Below, one piece after another: positions 34,274 to 43,945 of a stretch of 64,000 nt of DNA (position 1 is the first letter of the stretch; the number at the start of each line of letters is the position of its first letter). Below the pieces are notes generated by a model. That model made no database searches. It worked only from the letters and a program-made list of their open reading frames with translations, and had not been told where the DNA came from. Both the position numbers and the translations under genes were made by a program. The stretch is taken from NCBI GenBank assembly GCA_965243215.1, contig CBDEUJ010000005.1, positions 992,001 through 1,056,000 of the forward strand, written 5' to 3'. The DNA comes from JAJEFO01 sp009843725 (GTDB taxonomy: Bacteria; Pseudomonadota; Alphaproteobacteria; Rhodobacterales; Rhodobacteraceae).

Positions 34274-35793
34274 TGGCGCGGCGAACGGGCCGCACTTCGC
34301 CCACGGCCGGACCCCGGCCGAAGCGAGACGTCGATTACAGGCGCCTGCGCAACCCGTTCCCGGTCATGGACCTCTTCGAGGCCGAATGCATCGCAGACAT
34401 GCATGCGACGGCCCTTCGCGCACTGGAGGATCTCGGGATCAAGGTGCTCCTGCCCGAGGCAAGGGAAATCTACCGAACGGGCGGTGCCCGCGTCGAGAAC
34501 GAGATGGTGCATATCGGCCGCGAGATGGTCGATGCAGCCCTGGCTTCCGCGCCCCGATCCATCACCTGCCGGGCCGGCTCGCGCGAACGGGACGTCGTGC
34601 TTGAACAAGGACGGCTCGTGTTTCAGCCGGGTGCCGGCGCGCCGCATGCCACCGACCGTGAACGTGGCCGTCGCCCCGGCACGGCGCGGGACTTTCGCGA
34701 ACTGATCCAGCTCACGCATCACTACGACGTGCTCCAGATGCTGCCGCCACTGGTCGAGCCGCAGGACGTGGAAACGCACGTGCGACACTATTTCACGCTG
34801 GAGGCGCAGCTCGCGCTGTCCGACAAGTTCCCCTTCGTCTTCTCGCGCGGCACGCCGCAGGCTCTGGACAGCTTCGAGATGCTGGCGGGCTTTCGGGGCC
34901 TTTCGGACAGCGCTTTCCAGGCCGAACCCCACTGCTACACCATTGTCAACACCAACAGTCCACGCACTTTGGACGTCCCGATGGCGCAGGGATTGATCGA
35001 CTTCGCGCGGAACGGGCAGATGTCGATCGTCACACCATTCACGTTGATGGGCGCGATGGCGCCGATCACGGTCGCGGGGTCGATCACGCTCTCCCATGCC
35101 GAAGCGCTGGCCGCGATCACGCTGACCCAGCTTGCGAGACCGGGTGCGCCAGTCTGCTACGGCACGTTCACTTCGAATGTCGACATGAGATCCGGATCGC
35201 CCGCCTTCGGAACGCCTGCGCATTTCCAGGCGTCGCTGGCGGCGGGGCAGCTCGCGAGATTGACGGGCCTGCCCTGGCGCTCAGCTGCAGGCTCTGCGGC
35301 CAATCTCAACGACGTGCAGGCCGCGAACGAGAACCAGTTGGGCCTCTGGGGCTGCCTGCTGGCGGGCGCTACAGTCATCATTCATGCCGCAGGCTGGCTG
35401 GAGGGCGGCCTGACGGTGTCCTACGAAAAGCTCGTGACGGACGTCGAGATCCTGAACATGATCGCGGAACTCTGCGCAGGCGGTCGTGCCGGAACGGACG
35501 AGATCGGATTCGATGCACTTGCGGAAGTCGCGCCCAGCGGACATTTCTTCTCTGCCGCCCAGACGATGGCCCGTTACCGCACCGAATTCTACGAACCCCT
35601 GGTTCACGACTACGCGAACTTCGGAACGTGGAACGAGCGTGGCGCACAGGACGCCACGGCCCGCGCAACCAAGGTCTGGAAACGGGCTCTCGCGGAATTC
35701 AGGCCCCCCGAAGCCGCCGATGGTCGCTTCGAGGAAATGCAGGACTTCATTGCCAGGCGCACGGCCGAGGGCGGAGCACCGCCCGTGAGTTGA
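34273..35793 (+). CDS. Trimethylamine-methyltransferase (MttB) superfamily protein, non-pyrrolysine
   Basis: This 506-residue protein belongs to the MttB/MtgB superfamily of methyltransferases that demethylate quaternary or tertiary amines. Family stretches include LRALEDLGIKVLLPEAR, VFQPGAGAPHATD, and the barrel segments PFTLMGAMAPITVAGS and EGGLTVSYEKLVTDVEIL. There is no in-frame amber codon, so it is not a pyrrolysine enzyme and groups with glycine-betaine-type members. It overlaps the dimethylglycine dehydrogenase-like gene by one base, which fits a betaine-to-dimethylglycine-to-sarcosine sequence. No corrinoid protein gene is beside it. The exact substrate is inferred. Confidence 0.88.
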   Translation: MARRTGRTSPTAGPRPKRDVDYRRLRNPFPVMDLFEAECIADMHATALRALEDLGIKVLLPEAREIYRTGGARVENEMVHIGREMVDAALASAPRSITCRAGSRERDVVLEQGRLVFQPGAGAPHATDRERGRRPGTARDFRELIQLTHHYDVLQMLPPLVEPQDVETHVRHYFTLEAQLALSDKFPFVFSRGTPQALDSFEMLAGFRGLSDSAFQAEPHCYTIVNTNSPRTLDVPMAQGLIDFARNGQMSIVTPFTLMGAMAPITVAGSITLSHAEALAAITLTQLARPGAPVCYGTFTSNVDMRSGSPAFGTPAHFQASLAAGQLARLTGLPWRSAAGSAANLNDVQAANENQLGLWGCLLAGATVIIHAAGWLEGGLTVSYEKLVTDVEILNMIAELCAGGRAGTDEIGFDALAEVAPSGHFFSAAQTMARYRTEFYEPLVHDYANFGTWNERGAQDATARATKVWKRALAEFRPPEAADGRFEEMQDFIARRTAEGGAPPVS

Positions 35794-35974
35794 GGCGTGC
35801 CGCGCCTCGATGCCTGTGCCCGCTCCTGGAAGCGGGTCGTACAGCCATTGGCCTTTGCGATGTCCGACGGCCTGCTGTACTCTCCGGCCATGGCACGGGG
35901 CACGGCTTGGCCGACTGGCACGAGGCCGCTCTGGCATCGGGCAGCTGCCGGCCCAGCCTCGGCAGGGAATTGAC

Positions 35975-38900
35975 ATGAGCCGCGACAAGATTCGAGCATC
36001 CTGCCTGACCGAGGAGTCGGCGCTGGTCCGCAGCCTGGTTGAGGCGACCGCACTTGACGCCACCGATCGGACCGCCATCGGCAGGCACGCGGCGCGCCTT
36101 GTCAACGAGGTGCGCGCCAGCGGCCAGCCAGGCAGGATGGAGGCCTTCCTGACCGAATACGGGCTCTCGACCAAGGAAGGCGTCGCGCTCATGTGCCTTG
36201 CGGAGGCGATGCTTAGGGTGCCGGACGCAAGGACGGTCGACGAGCTGATCCGCGACAAGATCACGCCCCATGACTGGGCGGCGCATGTCGGCGATTCCGG
36301 CTCCATTCTTGTCAATGCCTCTACATGGGCCTTGATGCTGACGGGCCGGATCCTTGATGATGACGGAGAAGGCGTCGCCGGCACGCTCCACGCTCTCGTC
36401 CGCAGACTGGGCGAACCCGTGGTTCGCACCGCCGTGGGGCACGCCATGGCGGAAATGGGCGCGCAGTTCGTTCTTGGCGAGACCATCGAGAGCGCCATCG
36501 AACGCGGCGCGATGGTATCGGGCCAGGGCTGCTCCTATTCCTTCGACATGCTGGGCGAAGCTGCCCGCACGGAACGCGACGCCGAGCGCTACCGCGCAGC
36601 CTACCAGGCGGCAATTTCCGCGATTGCACGTGCGGCCGGGAGTGACGAGATCCGCGACAATCCAGGCATTTCCGTCAAGCTGTCCGCGCTGCATCCACGA
36701 TATGAGCGAAGCCAGGCGAAGACCATGTTGCCCGACATGACCGAACGCCTGCTTCCACTGGCGCTGGCGGCGGCGGAAGCAGGCATCGGGCTCAACGTCG
36801 ATGCGGAAGAGGCGGATCGGCTGGATCTCTCGCTTGACGTGACCGAACGCGTGCTTGCCACTCCTGCGCTTGCGGACTGGGACGGATTCGGCGTTGTCGT
36901 GCAGGCCTACGGACGCCGTGCACTGCCAACCATCGACTGGCTCTACGACCTCTCTGCCAAGCTGGACCGGCGAATCATGGTCCGGCTCGTCAAGGGCGCC
37001 TACTGGGACATGGAAATCAAGCGCGCCCAGGTGCTCGGGCTGAAGGACTACCCGGTGTTCACGCGGAAGACGCATACGGACATCAGCTATCTGGCCGCCG
37101 CGCGAAGGCTTCTTGCCATGAGTGACCGGGTGTATCCGCAATTTGCGACCCATAACGCCCATTCTGTCGCCGCAATCCTGCACATGGCCGGCAGAGATCG
37201 ATCCTCGTTCGAGTTCCAGAGGCTTCACGGCATGGGCGACGCGCTTCACGACGTGATCCGACGGTCCGAGGGCACGCGCTGCCGCATCTATGCGCCGGTC
37301 GGCACCCACAAGGACCTGCTGGCCTACCTGGTCCGCCGTCTTCTGGAGAACGGGGCGAATTCCTCGTTCGTCCATCAAATCGTCGATTCCTCGGTCATGG
37401 CAGAAGAGATCGCCCGCGATCCGGTTGCCGCGGCCGAAGCGGCCGGCTTCGCCCCGAACCCGGCCATACCGAAACCGTCGGACGTCTTCGCGCCTCGTCT
37501 GAACAGCCGGGGATGGGACATCACGGATCCGGTCGATCTCGCCGACATCGAGACCGGGCGAGACCCGTTCCACGCTCCCTTCCGATGGAGCGCCGAACCG
37601 CTTTCGCCATGCTCGCATGGCGGCCGGACACGCCGGGTCATGAACCCTGCCGACCCGGACGACGTGGTCGGAGAAGTTGTCGAAGCGCATCCCGACGATG
37701 CCCAAAGGGTTGTTACGGCAGCGATCGATGCACAACCCGCCTGGGAGTCCATGGGTGCTCCCAGGCGCGCTGAAGTCCTGCGCCGGGTCGCTGACCGCTA
37801 CGAGGCCAACGCCTCCGAGGCATTCGCCCTTCTGGCTCGCGAAGCCGGGAAGACGCTCATCGATGCGGTGGCTGAAATACGTGAGGCCGTGGACTTCCTC
37901 CGGTACTATGCGGATGAGGCCGAACGGGCGGGCGACAACTGTGTGGCGCGCGGCGTCATTGTCTGCATCAGCCCGTGGAATTTCCCGCTTGCCATTTTCA
38001 CCGGGCAGATCGCGGCAGCGCTTGCCGCCGGCAATGCCGTCATTGCGAAACCCGCTGAGCAGACGCCGCTGATCGCGTCACGCGCGACGGCCTGGATGCG
38101 CGAGGCCGGCGTGCCGGACAGCGCAATCCAGTTCCTGCCTGGCGAAGGTTCCGGAATTGGCGCCACCCTGACCGCAGATTCCCGGATCGGCGGCGTCTGC
38201 TTCACGGGCTCGACCGACACCGCGCACGTCATCAACCGCCAGTTGGCAGAGACGGCGCCCGACGCCCTGCTGATCGCCGAAACGGGCGGCATGAACGCGA
38301 TGATCGTCGACTCCACCGCGCTGTTCGAGCAGGCCACGCGCGACATCGTCCGCAGCGCCTTTCAGTCATCCGGGCAGCGCTGTTCATCGCTCCGGGCGCT
38401 CTACGTGCAGGCGGACATCGAGGCCGAGCTCGTCCAGATGCTCGAAGGCGCGATCGACGCGCTGGTGATTGGCGATCCTTGGCGGATCGAGACCGACATC
38501 GGACCGGCAATCGACGCCGAAGCCCACGAGGGCATCACCGCCTACATCGATGCGCAGGCCGCCACGGGCCGGGTCATCAAGCGGATGCCGGTACCGGCAA
38601 GCGGGTACTTCGTTCCGCCAACCTTGATCCGCGTCAACGGAATCGAGGATGTCGAGCGCGAGGTGTTCGGCCCCGTCCTGCATCTGGCGTCCTTTGATGG
38701 CGACGAGATCGATCAGGTGATCGACAGGATAAACGCCAAGGGATTCGGACTCACCTTCGGGCTTCACTCGCGGATTGACCGTCGCGTGCAGCGGATTCTT
38801 GATCGCGTCAACGTAGGCAACGTGTACGTGAACAGGGACCAGGTGGGCGCCGTTGTCGGTTCACAACCCTTTGGCGGGCACGGGCTTTCGGGAACCGGTC

Positions 38901-39577
38901 CCAAGGCGGGCGGACCGAACTATCTGTCGCGATTGTTCATCGGACCACGGCATCCCGACGAGGTGGACCTTCCAGGCAGATCGGTGGATTCGGAAGAGAT
39001 CAAGAAAGCGATCGAGCATCTCGCGTCCGAACCCGTCCCGAAGCCCGCTGAACGCATGGAACTCATTCGCGCGTCGCTGCGAGAAAGCTCCACGGCCAAC
39101 GTGTCCGCGACGGCAGCCGCCGGTCCTCTCGACCTGCCGGGACCAACCGGGGAATCCAACCAGCTGGAACTTCGGCCAAAGGGGACGATTCTCTGCCTCG
39201 GCCCGGGTACGGGAGCAATCCTTGCTCAGGCAGCGCAGGCACTCGCGGCCGGGAACCGGGTCGTGGCCGTTTCCGCAACCGGACTCCAGGCACTGAAGCG
39301 CCTCTCCGGCTCGGGCCTGCCGATTCGGGTTCTTCAAGGCAGCGTCGAGAGTCCTGCGTCCCTTGGCTCCCTGCCGATTGACGCCATTGCCGCGGCCTCG
39401 ATGCCGGGCAATGCCAGGTTGGAATTGCGAAAGGCACTCGCGGCACGTGACGGTCCCATTGTCCCGCTCATCACCGAATTGAACGATCCGATCGCGTTCT
39501 GCAACGAACGCAGCATCTGCATCGACACGACCGCCAGCGGCGGCAATGCAGCGCTACTGGCCGAATCCGATCCTTGA
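35975..39577 (+). CDS. putA: Bifunctional proline dehydrogenase / pyrroline-5-carboxylate dehydrogenase
   Basis: This 1200-residue enzyme oxidises proline to glutamate. Residues about 60-480 carry the FAD-dependent proline dehydrogenase barrel (ISVKLSALHPRYERSQ, VKGAYWDMEIKRAQ, YAPVGTHKDLLAYLVRRLLENGANSS). The aldehyde dehydrogenase part follows (CISPWNFPLAIFTGQI, AKPAEQTP, CFTGSTDTA, AETGGMNAMIVDS, and the catalytic Cys in SSGQRCSSLRALYVQ). A C-terminal domain of about 190 residues closes it. There is no N-terminal ribbon-helix-helix domain, so it is not a self-repressor like E. coli PutA. The start is ATG 35975 after AGGGAA; the frame is open further upstream but unconserved. Confidence 0.95.
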   Translation: MSRDKIRASCLTEESALVRSLVEATALDATDRTAIGRHAARLVNEVRASGQPGRMEAFLTEYGLSTKEGVALMCLAEAMLRVPDARTVDELIRDKITPHDWAAHVGDSGSILVNASTWALMLTGRILDDDGEGVAGTLHALVRRLGEPVVRTAVGHAMAEMGAQFVLGETIESAIERGAMVSGQGCSYSFDMLGEAARTERDAERYRAAYQAAISAIARAAGSDEIRDNPGISVKLSALHPRYERSQAKTMLPDMTERLLPLALAAAEAGIGLNVDAEEADRLDLSLDVTERVLATPALADWDGFGVVVQAYGRRALPTIDWLYDLSAKLDRRIMVRLVKGAYWDMEIKRAQVLGLKDYPVFTRKTHTDISYLAAARRLLAMSDRVYPQFATHNAHSVAAILHMAGRDRSSFEFQRLHGMGDALHDVIRRSEGTRCRIYAPVGTHKDLLAYLVRRLLENGANSSFVHQIVDSSVMAEEIARDPVAAAEAAGFAPNPAIPKPSDVFAPRLNSRGWDITDPVDLADIETGRDPFHAPFRWSAEPLSPCSHGGRTRRVMNPADPDDVVGEVVEAHPDDAQRVVTAAIDAQPAWESMGAPRRAEVLRRVADRYEANASEAFALLAREAGKTLIDAVAEIREAVDFLRYYADEAERAGDNCVARGVIVCISPWNFPLAIFTGQIAAALAAGNAVIAKPAEQTPLIASRATAWMREAGVPDSAIQFLPGEGSGIGATLTADSRIGGVCFTGSTDTAHVINRQLAETAPDALLIAETGGMNAMIVDSTALFEQATRDIVRSAFQSSGQRCSSLRALYVQADIEAELVQMLEGAIDALVIGDPWRIETDIGPAIDAEAHEGITAYIDAQAATGRVIKRMPVPASGYFVPPTLIRVNGIEDVEREVFGPVLHLASFDGDEIDQVIDRINAKGFGLTFGLHSRIDRRVQRILDRVNVGNVYVNRDQVGAVVGSQPFGGHGLSGTGPKAGGPNYLSRLFIGPRHPDEVDLPGRSVDSEEIKKAIEHLASEPVPKPAERMELIRASLRESSTANVSATAAAGPLDLPGPTGESNQLELRPKGTILCLGPGTGAILAQAAQALAAGNRVVAVSATGLQALKRLSGSGLPIRVLQGSVESPASLGSLPIDAIAAASMPGNARLELRKALAARDGPIVPLITELNDPIAFCNERSICIDTTASGGNAALLAESDP

Positions 39578-39737
39578 CTGAAGCAGTTCTTTCAATGTGT
39601 GCCCACGCCAATTCGAAGAAACCTCGAGGTTCCAACCAGACTGCCCAGATTCTGCATTGGCAGGTGAATCCACCGACGTCGCAAGACCCGCGCGTGGACG
39701 GCGTGTTCAAACGGGGTTCATGCGGCCGAAGGACGGC

Positions 39738-40520
39738 CTATTCGCAGACGACTCCGTCACCGTCGCCGTCCGTCATGAAGCGGTAGGCGGGATGGTCTCG
39801 GGGCACGGGCGCTATGCCGTGTCGCCTTGCCTCGGCGCAGGTGATGTGCCCGTTTCGATTGTCGTCGTACAGGCCGAGCGCATCGACCGTGTCACCGGAG
39901 TTCCCGGCCTGCTGCGCGGCGGGTTTCCTGGCCTCCGGTACGGCATCTCCGTCCACAAGCACCAATTCGGTGGACAAGCAACCTGAGAGCACTTGCTCAA
40001 GCGCCGCCGCCTCTCTCATGTCTACAGTAAGGTCGTACTTGAGCTTGACGGCAACGACCCGGCCGGCAAACCAGCAGACGTTCCTTGCCGGCAGCCACTC
40101 CCCGGCGTCGTAGCCGCATTTGCCGCCATGTCCGCAACGGTTCACCTCGGGGGCGGCGAGGGTCAGGTTGAGCAGGTCACCGGAAAATCGTCGACGGGTT
40201 GCAGGGTTGGCTGCGCAGAGGCCGCTGTCATGCGCCTCGGAAAGGGCAACGATGTGCTCGACATCGGTTTGCCTTGCACTGGCAAAGTAGCGGCCGGTAT
40301 AGGGGCCGTAAACACGACCGTCCATTGATGCGATGACCGCTTCCTCCGCCGATCCGGGATAGGGATAGTCTCGACGAGCATAGGGTGTGCAGCGAAATTC
40401 CTGCGATACCGTCAAACCCCGCCAAATGTCGCTGGTCGTCTGCGCCAAAGCGTCGTCCCGCAACATGACCGGCCCAGAGACCGTGACGGCAGCGAGGGCT
40501 GCGAACACGGCATGACGCAT
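39738..40520 (-). CDS. Secreted HNH-type nuclease with Excalibur calcium-binding domain
   Basis: This 260-residue protein starts at ATG 40520 with a signal peptide (MRHAVFAALAAVTVSGPVML, cleavage after DDALA). The middle part is an HNH-like nuclease (DVEHIVALSEAHDSG, then GDLLNLTLAAPEVNRC with the N residues). At the C-terminus an Excalibur motif ends the protein (DGDGDGVVCE), with an additional YDDNRNGHITCAEARRHG loop. It probably acts extracellularly or in the periplasm on DNA, for nutrient recovery or competition. It is convergent with putA. The length is normal for this domain pair. Confidence 0.82.
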   Translation of the reverse strand: MRHAVFAALAAVTVSGPVMLRDDALAQTTSDIWRGLTVSQEFRCTPYARRDYPYPGSAEEAVIASMDGRVYGPYTGRYFASARQTDVEHIVALSEAHDSGLCAANPATRRRFSGDLLNLTLAAPEVNRCGHGGKCGYDAGEWLPARNVCWFAGRVVAVKLKYDLTVDMREAAALEQVLSGCLSTELVLVDGDAVPEARKPAAQQAGNSGDTVDALGLYDDNRNGHITCAEARRHGIAPVPRDHPAYRFMTDGDGDGVVCE

Positions 40521-41254
40521 GCAAGACACCGGCGACGCGACGCCACGAAACGTGGTTGCCCGCCGCCCCGCAGCAAATGACCGAGCATTCCGACACACAC
40601 GGTCGCCTCGAGGAGTGTCAGGGTTCGGGGACCGACCCACGAACGGCAATCTGCGAAGATGCTTCGTCACAATTCCGCCTGCGCATTCTTCTGATGTCTC
40701 CCTGGATGCGGACGGCACCGAAGCGCGGCGGCGCATCAGGCCGTGCAAAGTCACGTTTTGGATTTCGATGGTCGGCATTCCTTGTGGACCTGAACGCTTG
40801 TTCGCCAAGGCGTAAACAAACTCCCGTCGGACCACAAATGGTCATGAAATCGAGTGCGACGGCAATGTGACCTCGATCGTCAAGATCACGTCCGAACGGT
40901 GGCCACGGAATTCGACGAGAGGTGGACGATTGCGAGACGGCTGGAATTCCGGAAGCTCGAGGCGAAACCTTGTCCGAATGCCGGGTGCGGCTTGATGAGG
41001 CGAGCAGCCGTGCCAAGCCTGCTGCCGCCGTTCTCGTACGCGACTGCGTGCGCCTCTATTGCCCATCAAGCGACCTTGTTGGTAGTCTTGGCATCCGTCA
41101 CGCGTCCGGTTCGGGACTTGTCCGGGCAGCCCTCGCAAGGGCGCACCCGACCGGTTGCCAGGGAACCGGGCCGAAACCTGCAGTCCAGCATTTTGGCCGG
41201 AGCTCAAGATGCAGTCACAGGCTTGGCCAAGGCGGGGAGGAACGTGAAGAACTG
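40521..41254. other. Gene-free 0.73-kb stretch upstream of the cox operon
   Basis: No recognisable gene was found. In Oligotropha the gene before coxC is coxB, but no coxB-like signal is visible here. The promoter for the cox operon probably lies in this region; no confident -35/-10 pair was identified. Confidence 0.45.
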
Positions 41255-42412
41255 ATGGTGGAAGTGCACTACTCCCCCTTTCTTGTCGCCGCTTCGGTGC
41301 TCGTCGCAATCATGGCCGGCTTCACCTGCCTCAGGCTGACCAACGGCCTGCGCAACCTCCCGGTCGCGCGGCGAAAGGTTCGAATCGCCCAGGCAGCCAT
41401 CGCGCTCGGAGGTGGCATCTGGTCGATGCACTTCATTGGCATGCTCGCCGTAACCCTGCCGTTTCTCGTCACCTATGATCCACTGCTGACCCTCAGTTCG
41501 GCGCTCATAGCCATCCTGATCGCCGGATGCGGCCTGCTCCTCCTGCACTCCGGCGAACGCACCAGTTTGCGAATCCTTGCGTCCGGAAGCCTGACGGGCA
41601 TCGGAATTGCATCCATGCACTACACGGGCATGGCAGCGATTTCATCAAATTGTATCGTGACCTATCGCCCTGCAGGAATAGCAACGGCCATCCTGATCGC
41701 GATCGCTGCATCGACGCTCGCCATGTGGTTCGCATATTCGAACCGCTCGCTGCCCAGAACCGCCGTCGGAGCCATCGTGCTCGGCCTGTCGATCTCGGCC
41801 ATGCATTACGCAGCGATGCTCGGGACATCGTTTTCCCTGGCGGCCAATTTCGTGGCCGAACCGATCCAGGCGCTTGATTCGCAGGTTCTTGCAATATCCG
41901 TGAGCCTCAGCGCGTTCATCATCTGCGGCCTGTTTCTGCTGCTTGCGGTTCCGATGCAGGAAGGTCACGCTGCGGATGCGGACGATGCGACGGCCGAGCC
42001 TGGACGCCACCCGGAGTCACGCCAAGCCGATCGCGCACGCAGCGTGACGCTTAGTCGGGTCGGCCAGATGATCACGCCTGCAAGGAACAGCATTCCCTAC
42101 GAGAAGGAAGGGACCGTCCGGTTCATGAATGCGGACCAGATCCTGGCGATCGAAAGCGATGGACACTACACGAAGATCCGCACGGACGAGGATGCTCTCT
42201 TCTGCCCATGGTCGCTGTCCAAGGTGGAAAGCAGCCAGCTGGCCGGACGCTTCCTGAAGATTCACCGCCGTTACCTCGTGAATCCGGCGCATATAAACGG
42301 AATTGGGAAAGTAGGCGACCAGCTCTTCTGCTATGTCGGCAAGGCACCTGAACTCGAAGTTCCGGTCAGTCGCTCGCGCGCGCGGGAACTGCGGAATCGG
42401 CTGGGCGTGTGA
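41255..42412 (+). CDS. coxC: MHYT-LytTR membrane regulator of CO dehydrogenase (CoxC-like)
   Basis: This 385-residue protein has a seven-helix MHYT sensor at about 1-240 with three MH motifs (MHFIGM, MHYTGM, MHYAAM). These are thought to bind copper and sense diatomic gases. A LytTR DNA-binding domain occupies about 285-385 (RFMNADQILAIESDGHYTKI, FLKIHRRYLVNPAHI). This domain pair and its place directly before coxM match CoxC of Oligotropha carboxidovorans. It is therefore a likely membrane-bound CO-responsive activator of the operon. The start at ATG 41255 gives the normal N-terminus; GGAGG lies 14 bases before it. Confidence 0.88.
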   Translation: MVEVHYSPFLVAASVLVAIMAGFTCLRLTNGLRNLPVARRKVRIAQAAIALGGGIWSMHFIGMLAVTLPFLVTYDPLLTLSSALIAILIAGCGLLLLHSGERTSLRILASGSLTGIGIASMHYTGMAAISSNCIVTYRPAGIATAILIAIAASTLAMWFAYSNRSLPRTAVGAIVLGLSISAMHYAAMLGTSFSLAANFVAEPIQALDSQVLAISVSLSAFIICGLFLLLAVPMQEGHAADADDATAEPGRHPESRQADRARSVTLSRVGQMITPARNSIPYEKEGTVRFMNADQILAIESDGHYTKIRTDEDALFCPWSLSKVESSQLAGRFLKIHRRYLVNPAHINGIGKVGDQLFCYVGKAPELEVPVSRSRARELRNRLGV

Positions 42413-42483
42413 GCGAGACTCCATGGCGGCGGCAATCGTTGGTGCCGTTCACGCAGGAATTGGACCATTGATGCAAAATCCCT

Positions 42484-42505
42484 CCCGTTCGTGAGGAACG
42501 GGTTT
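42484..42505 (+). promoter_or_regulatory. Hairpin between coxC and coxM
   Basis: CCCGTTC (42484-42490) and GAACGGG (42496-42502) form a 7-bp stem with a 5-base loop, followed by TTT. It lies 56 bases before the coxM start. It could be a weak terminator that reduces read-through from coxC, or an operator near a separate coxM promoter. Confidence 0.4.
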
Positions 42506-42560
42506 CGCGCGATCATGGGCGACCTAACCCTTCCGCGCGAGAACTTTGCGGGAGGGCATC

Positions 42561-43424
42561 ATGATATCCGCTGAATTTGACTATCATCGCCCGGGCACTC
42601 TGGACCAAGCGATCGGGCTTCTGTCCGAACACGAAGGTTCCGCGTTTGTCCTGGCTGGCGGGCATAGCCTCATTCCGATGATGAAGCTGCGCCTGGCAAC
42701 ACCCGAGCATCTGGTCGACATTCAGGACATCGACGAACTGTCCGGAATCACCGTTTCGGAACGCATGATCGAGATCGGCGCGACGGTAACGCAGTCCGAC
42801 TTGATCGCTTCCGGCGAACTCTTCGACGCCTGCCCGATACTCAGGGAGACGGCGCTGCAAATCGCCGACCCGCAGATCCGCAACGTCGGCACGGTCGGCG
42901 GCAATGTCGCCAACGGCGACCCCGGCAACGACTTGCCGGCAATAATGCAGTTGCTGGATGCGGAATACGTTCTGCAAGGCGGAGGCAGGATGCGGGCCGT
43001 CAAGGCAAGAGCGTTTTATGAATCCGCCTTTTTCACCGTGCGTGACGAGGGGGAGATTCTGACGACGATCCGAATCCCGGTCCCGCCGTCCGGTCACGGC
43101 CACAGCTATCAGAAACAGAAACGCAAGGTCGGCGACTATGCCACGGCCGCCGCCGGCGTCATCCTGACGCTCTCGGACGGAACCTGCACGAGCGCCTCCG
43201 TGGCCCTGACCAATGTCGCGGACACTCCGCTCTGGGCGCAAGCGGCTGCAGACGCCCTGGTCGGCACCGACCTAGGCGCACGGGCGATCAACGAAGCGGT
43301 GGATGCCGCAAGGGCGATAACGGAACCCGCATCCGACGGGCGGGGGCCGGCCGATTACCGCACCCACGTGGCTGGCATCATGATCCAGCGGGCCATACTG
43401 ACCGCCAAGAGCCGCGCGGCCTGA
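42561..43424 (+). CDS. coxM: Aerobic CO dehydrogenase medium (FAD) subunit
   Basis: This 287-residue flavoprotein passes electrons from the iron-sulfur subunit to the quinone pool. The two FAD pyrophosphate motifs are AGGHS at 32-36 and TVGGN at 111-115, in the same residue positions as in O. carboxidovorans CoxM. The ATG at 42561 follows GGGAGGG at 6 bases; the frame runs 5 codons further upstream. It is the first structural gene of the coxMSL set. Confidence 0.95.
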   Translation: MISAEFDYHRPGTLDQAIGLLSEHEGSAFVLAGGHSLIPMMKLRLATPEHLVDIQDIDELSGITVSERMIEIGATVTQSDLIASGELFDACPILRETALQIADPQIRNVGTVGGNVANGDPGNDLPAIMQLLDAEYVLQGGGRMRAVKARAFYESAFFTVRDEGEILTTIRIPVPPSGHGHSYQKQKRKVGDYATAAAGVILTLSDGTCTSASVALTNVADTPLWAQAAADALVGTDLGARAINEAVDAARAITEPASDGRGPADYRTHVAGIMIQRAILTAKSRAA

Positions 43425-43453
43425 CGGCATCTGCAAGACCTTTGGAGAATTCC

Positions 43454-43945
43454 ATGTCAAAGACCCAAGTGAACATGACAGTCAACGGCAAGGCGGTGGA
43501 AGCCGCGGTCGAACCGCGCACCTTGCTGATCCACTTCCTGCGCGAACAGCTGAACCTGACCGGATCGCATATCGGCTGTGACACCAGCCATTGCGGCGCG
43601 TGCACGGTCGACCTGAACGGCAAGTCCGTCAAGTCGTGCACGATGTTTGTCGGGCAGGCCGAAGGCGCGGAAATCACCACGATCGAAGGCATCGCCCAAG
43701 AGGACGGCGCCCTGCATGCGGTGCAGGAGGCATTCCGCCAGCATCACGGATTGCAATGCGGATTCTGCACGCCGGGCATGATCACGCGTGCATGGCGGCT
43801 GCTGCAGGAGAACCCCGCGCCGACCGAGGAAGAGATCCGGCACGGCATCAGCGGGAACCTTTGCCGCTGTACCGGGTACCAGAACATCGTAAGGGCCATA
43901 CAGGCCGCGGCAGCCGACCTTTCGGTCAAGGAGGCAGCAGAATGA
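43454..43945 (+). CDS. coxS: Aerobic CO dehydrogenase small (2Fe-2S) subunit
   Basis: This 163-residue protein carries two [2Fe-2S] clusters. Cysteines 42, 47, 50 and 62 bind the plant-ferredoxin-type cluster and cysteines 102, 105, 137 and 139 the helical one (CGFCTPG, CRCTGY). All positions match O. carboxidovorans CoxS. The ATG at 43454 has GGAG 6 bases upstream; the longer frame from a TTG at 43442 is rejected. The stop overlaps the coxL start (ATGA). Confidence 0.97.
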   Translation: MSKTQVNMTVNGKAVEAAVEPRTLLIHFLREQLNLTGSHIGCDTSHCGACTVDLNGKSVKSCTMFVGQAEGAEITTIEGIAQEDGALHAVQEAFRQHHGLQCGFCTPGMITRAWRLLQENPAPTEEEIRHGISGNLCRCTGYQNIVRAIQAAAADLSVKEAAE

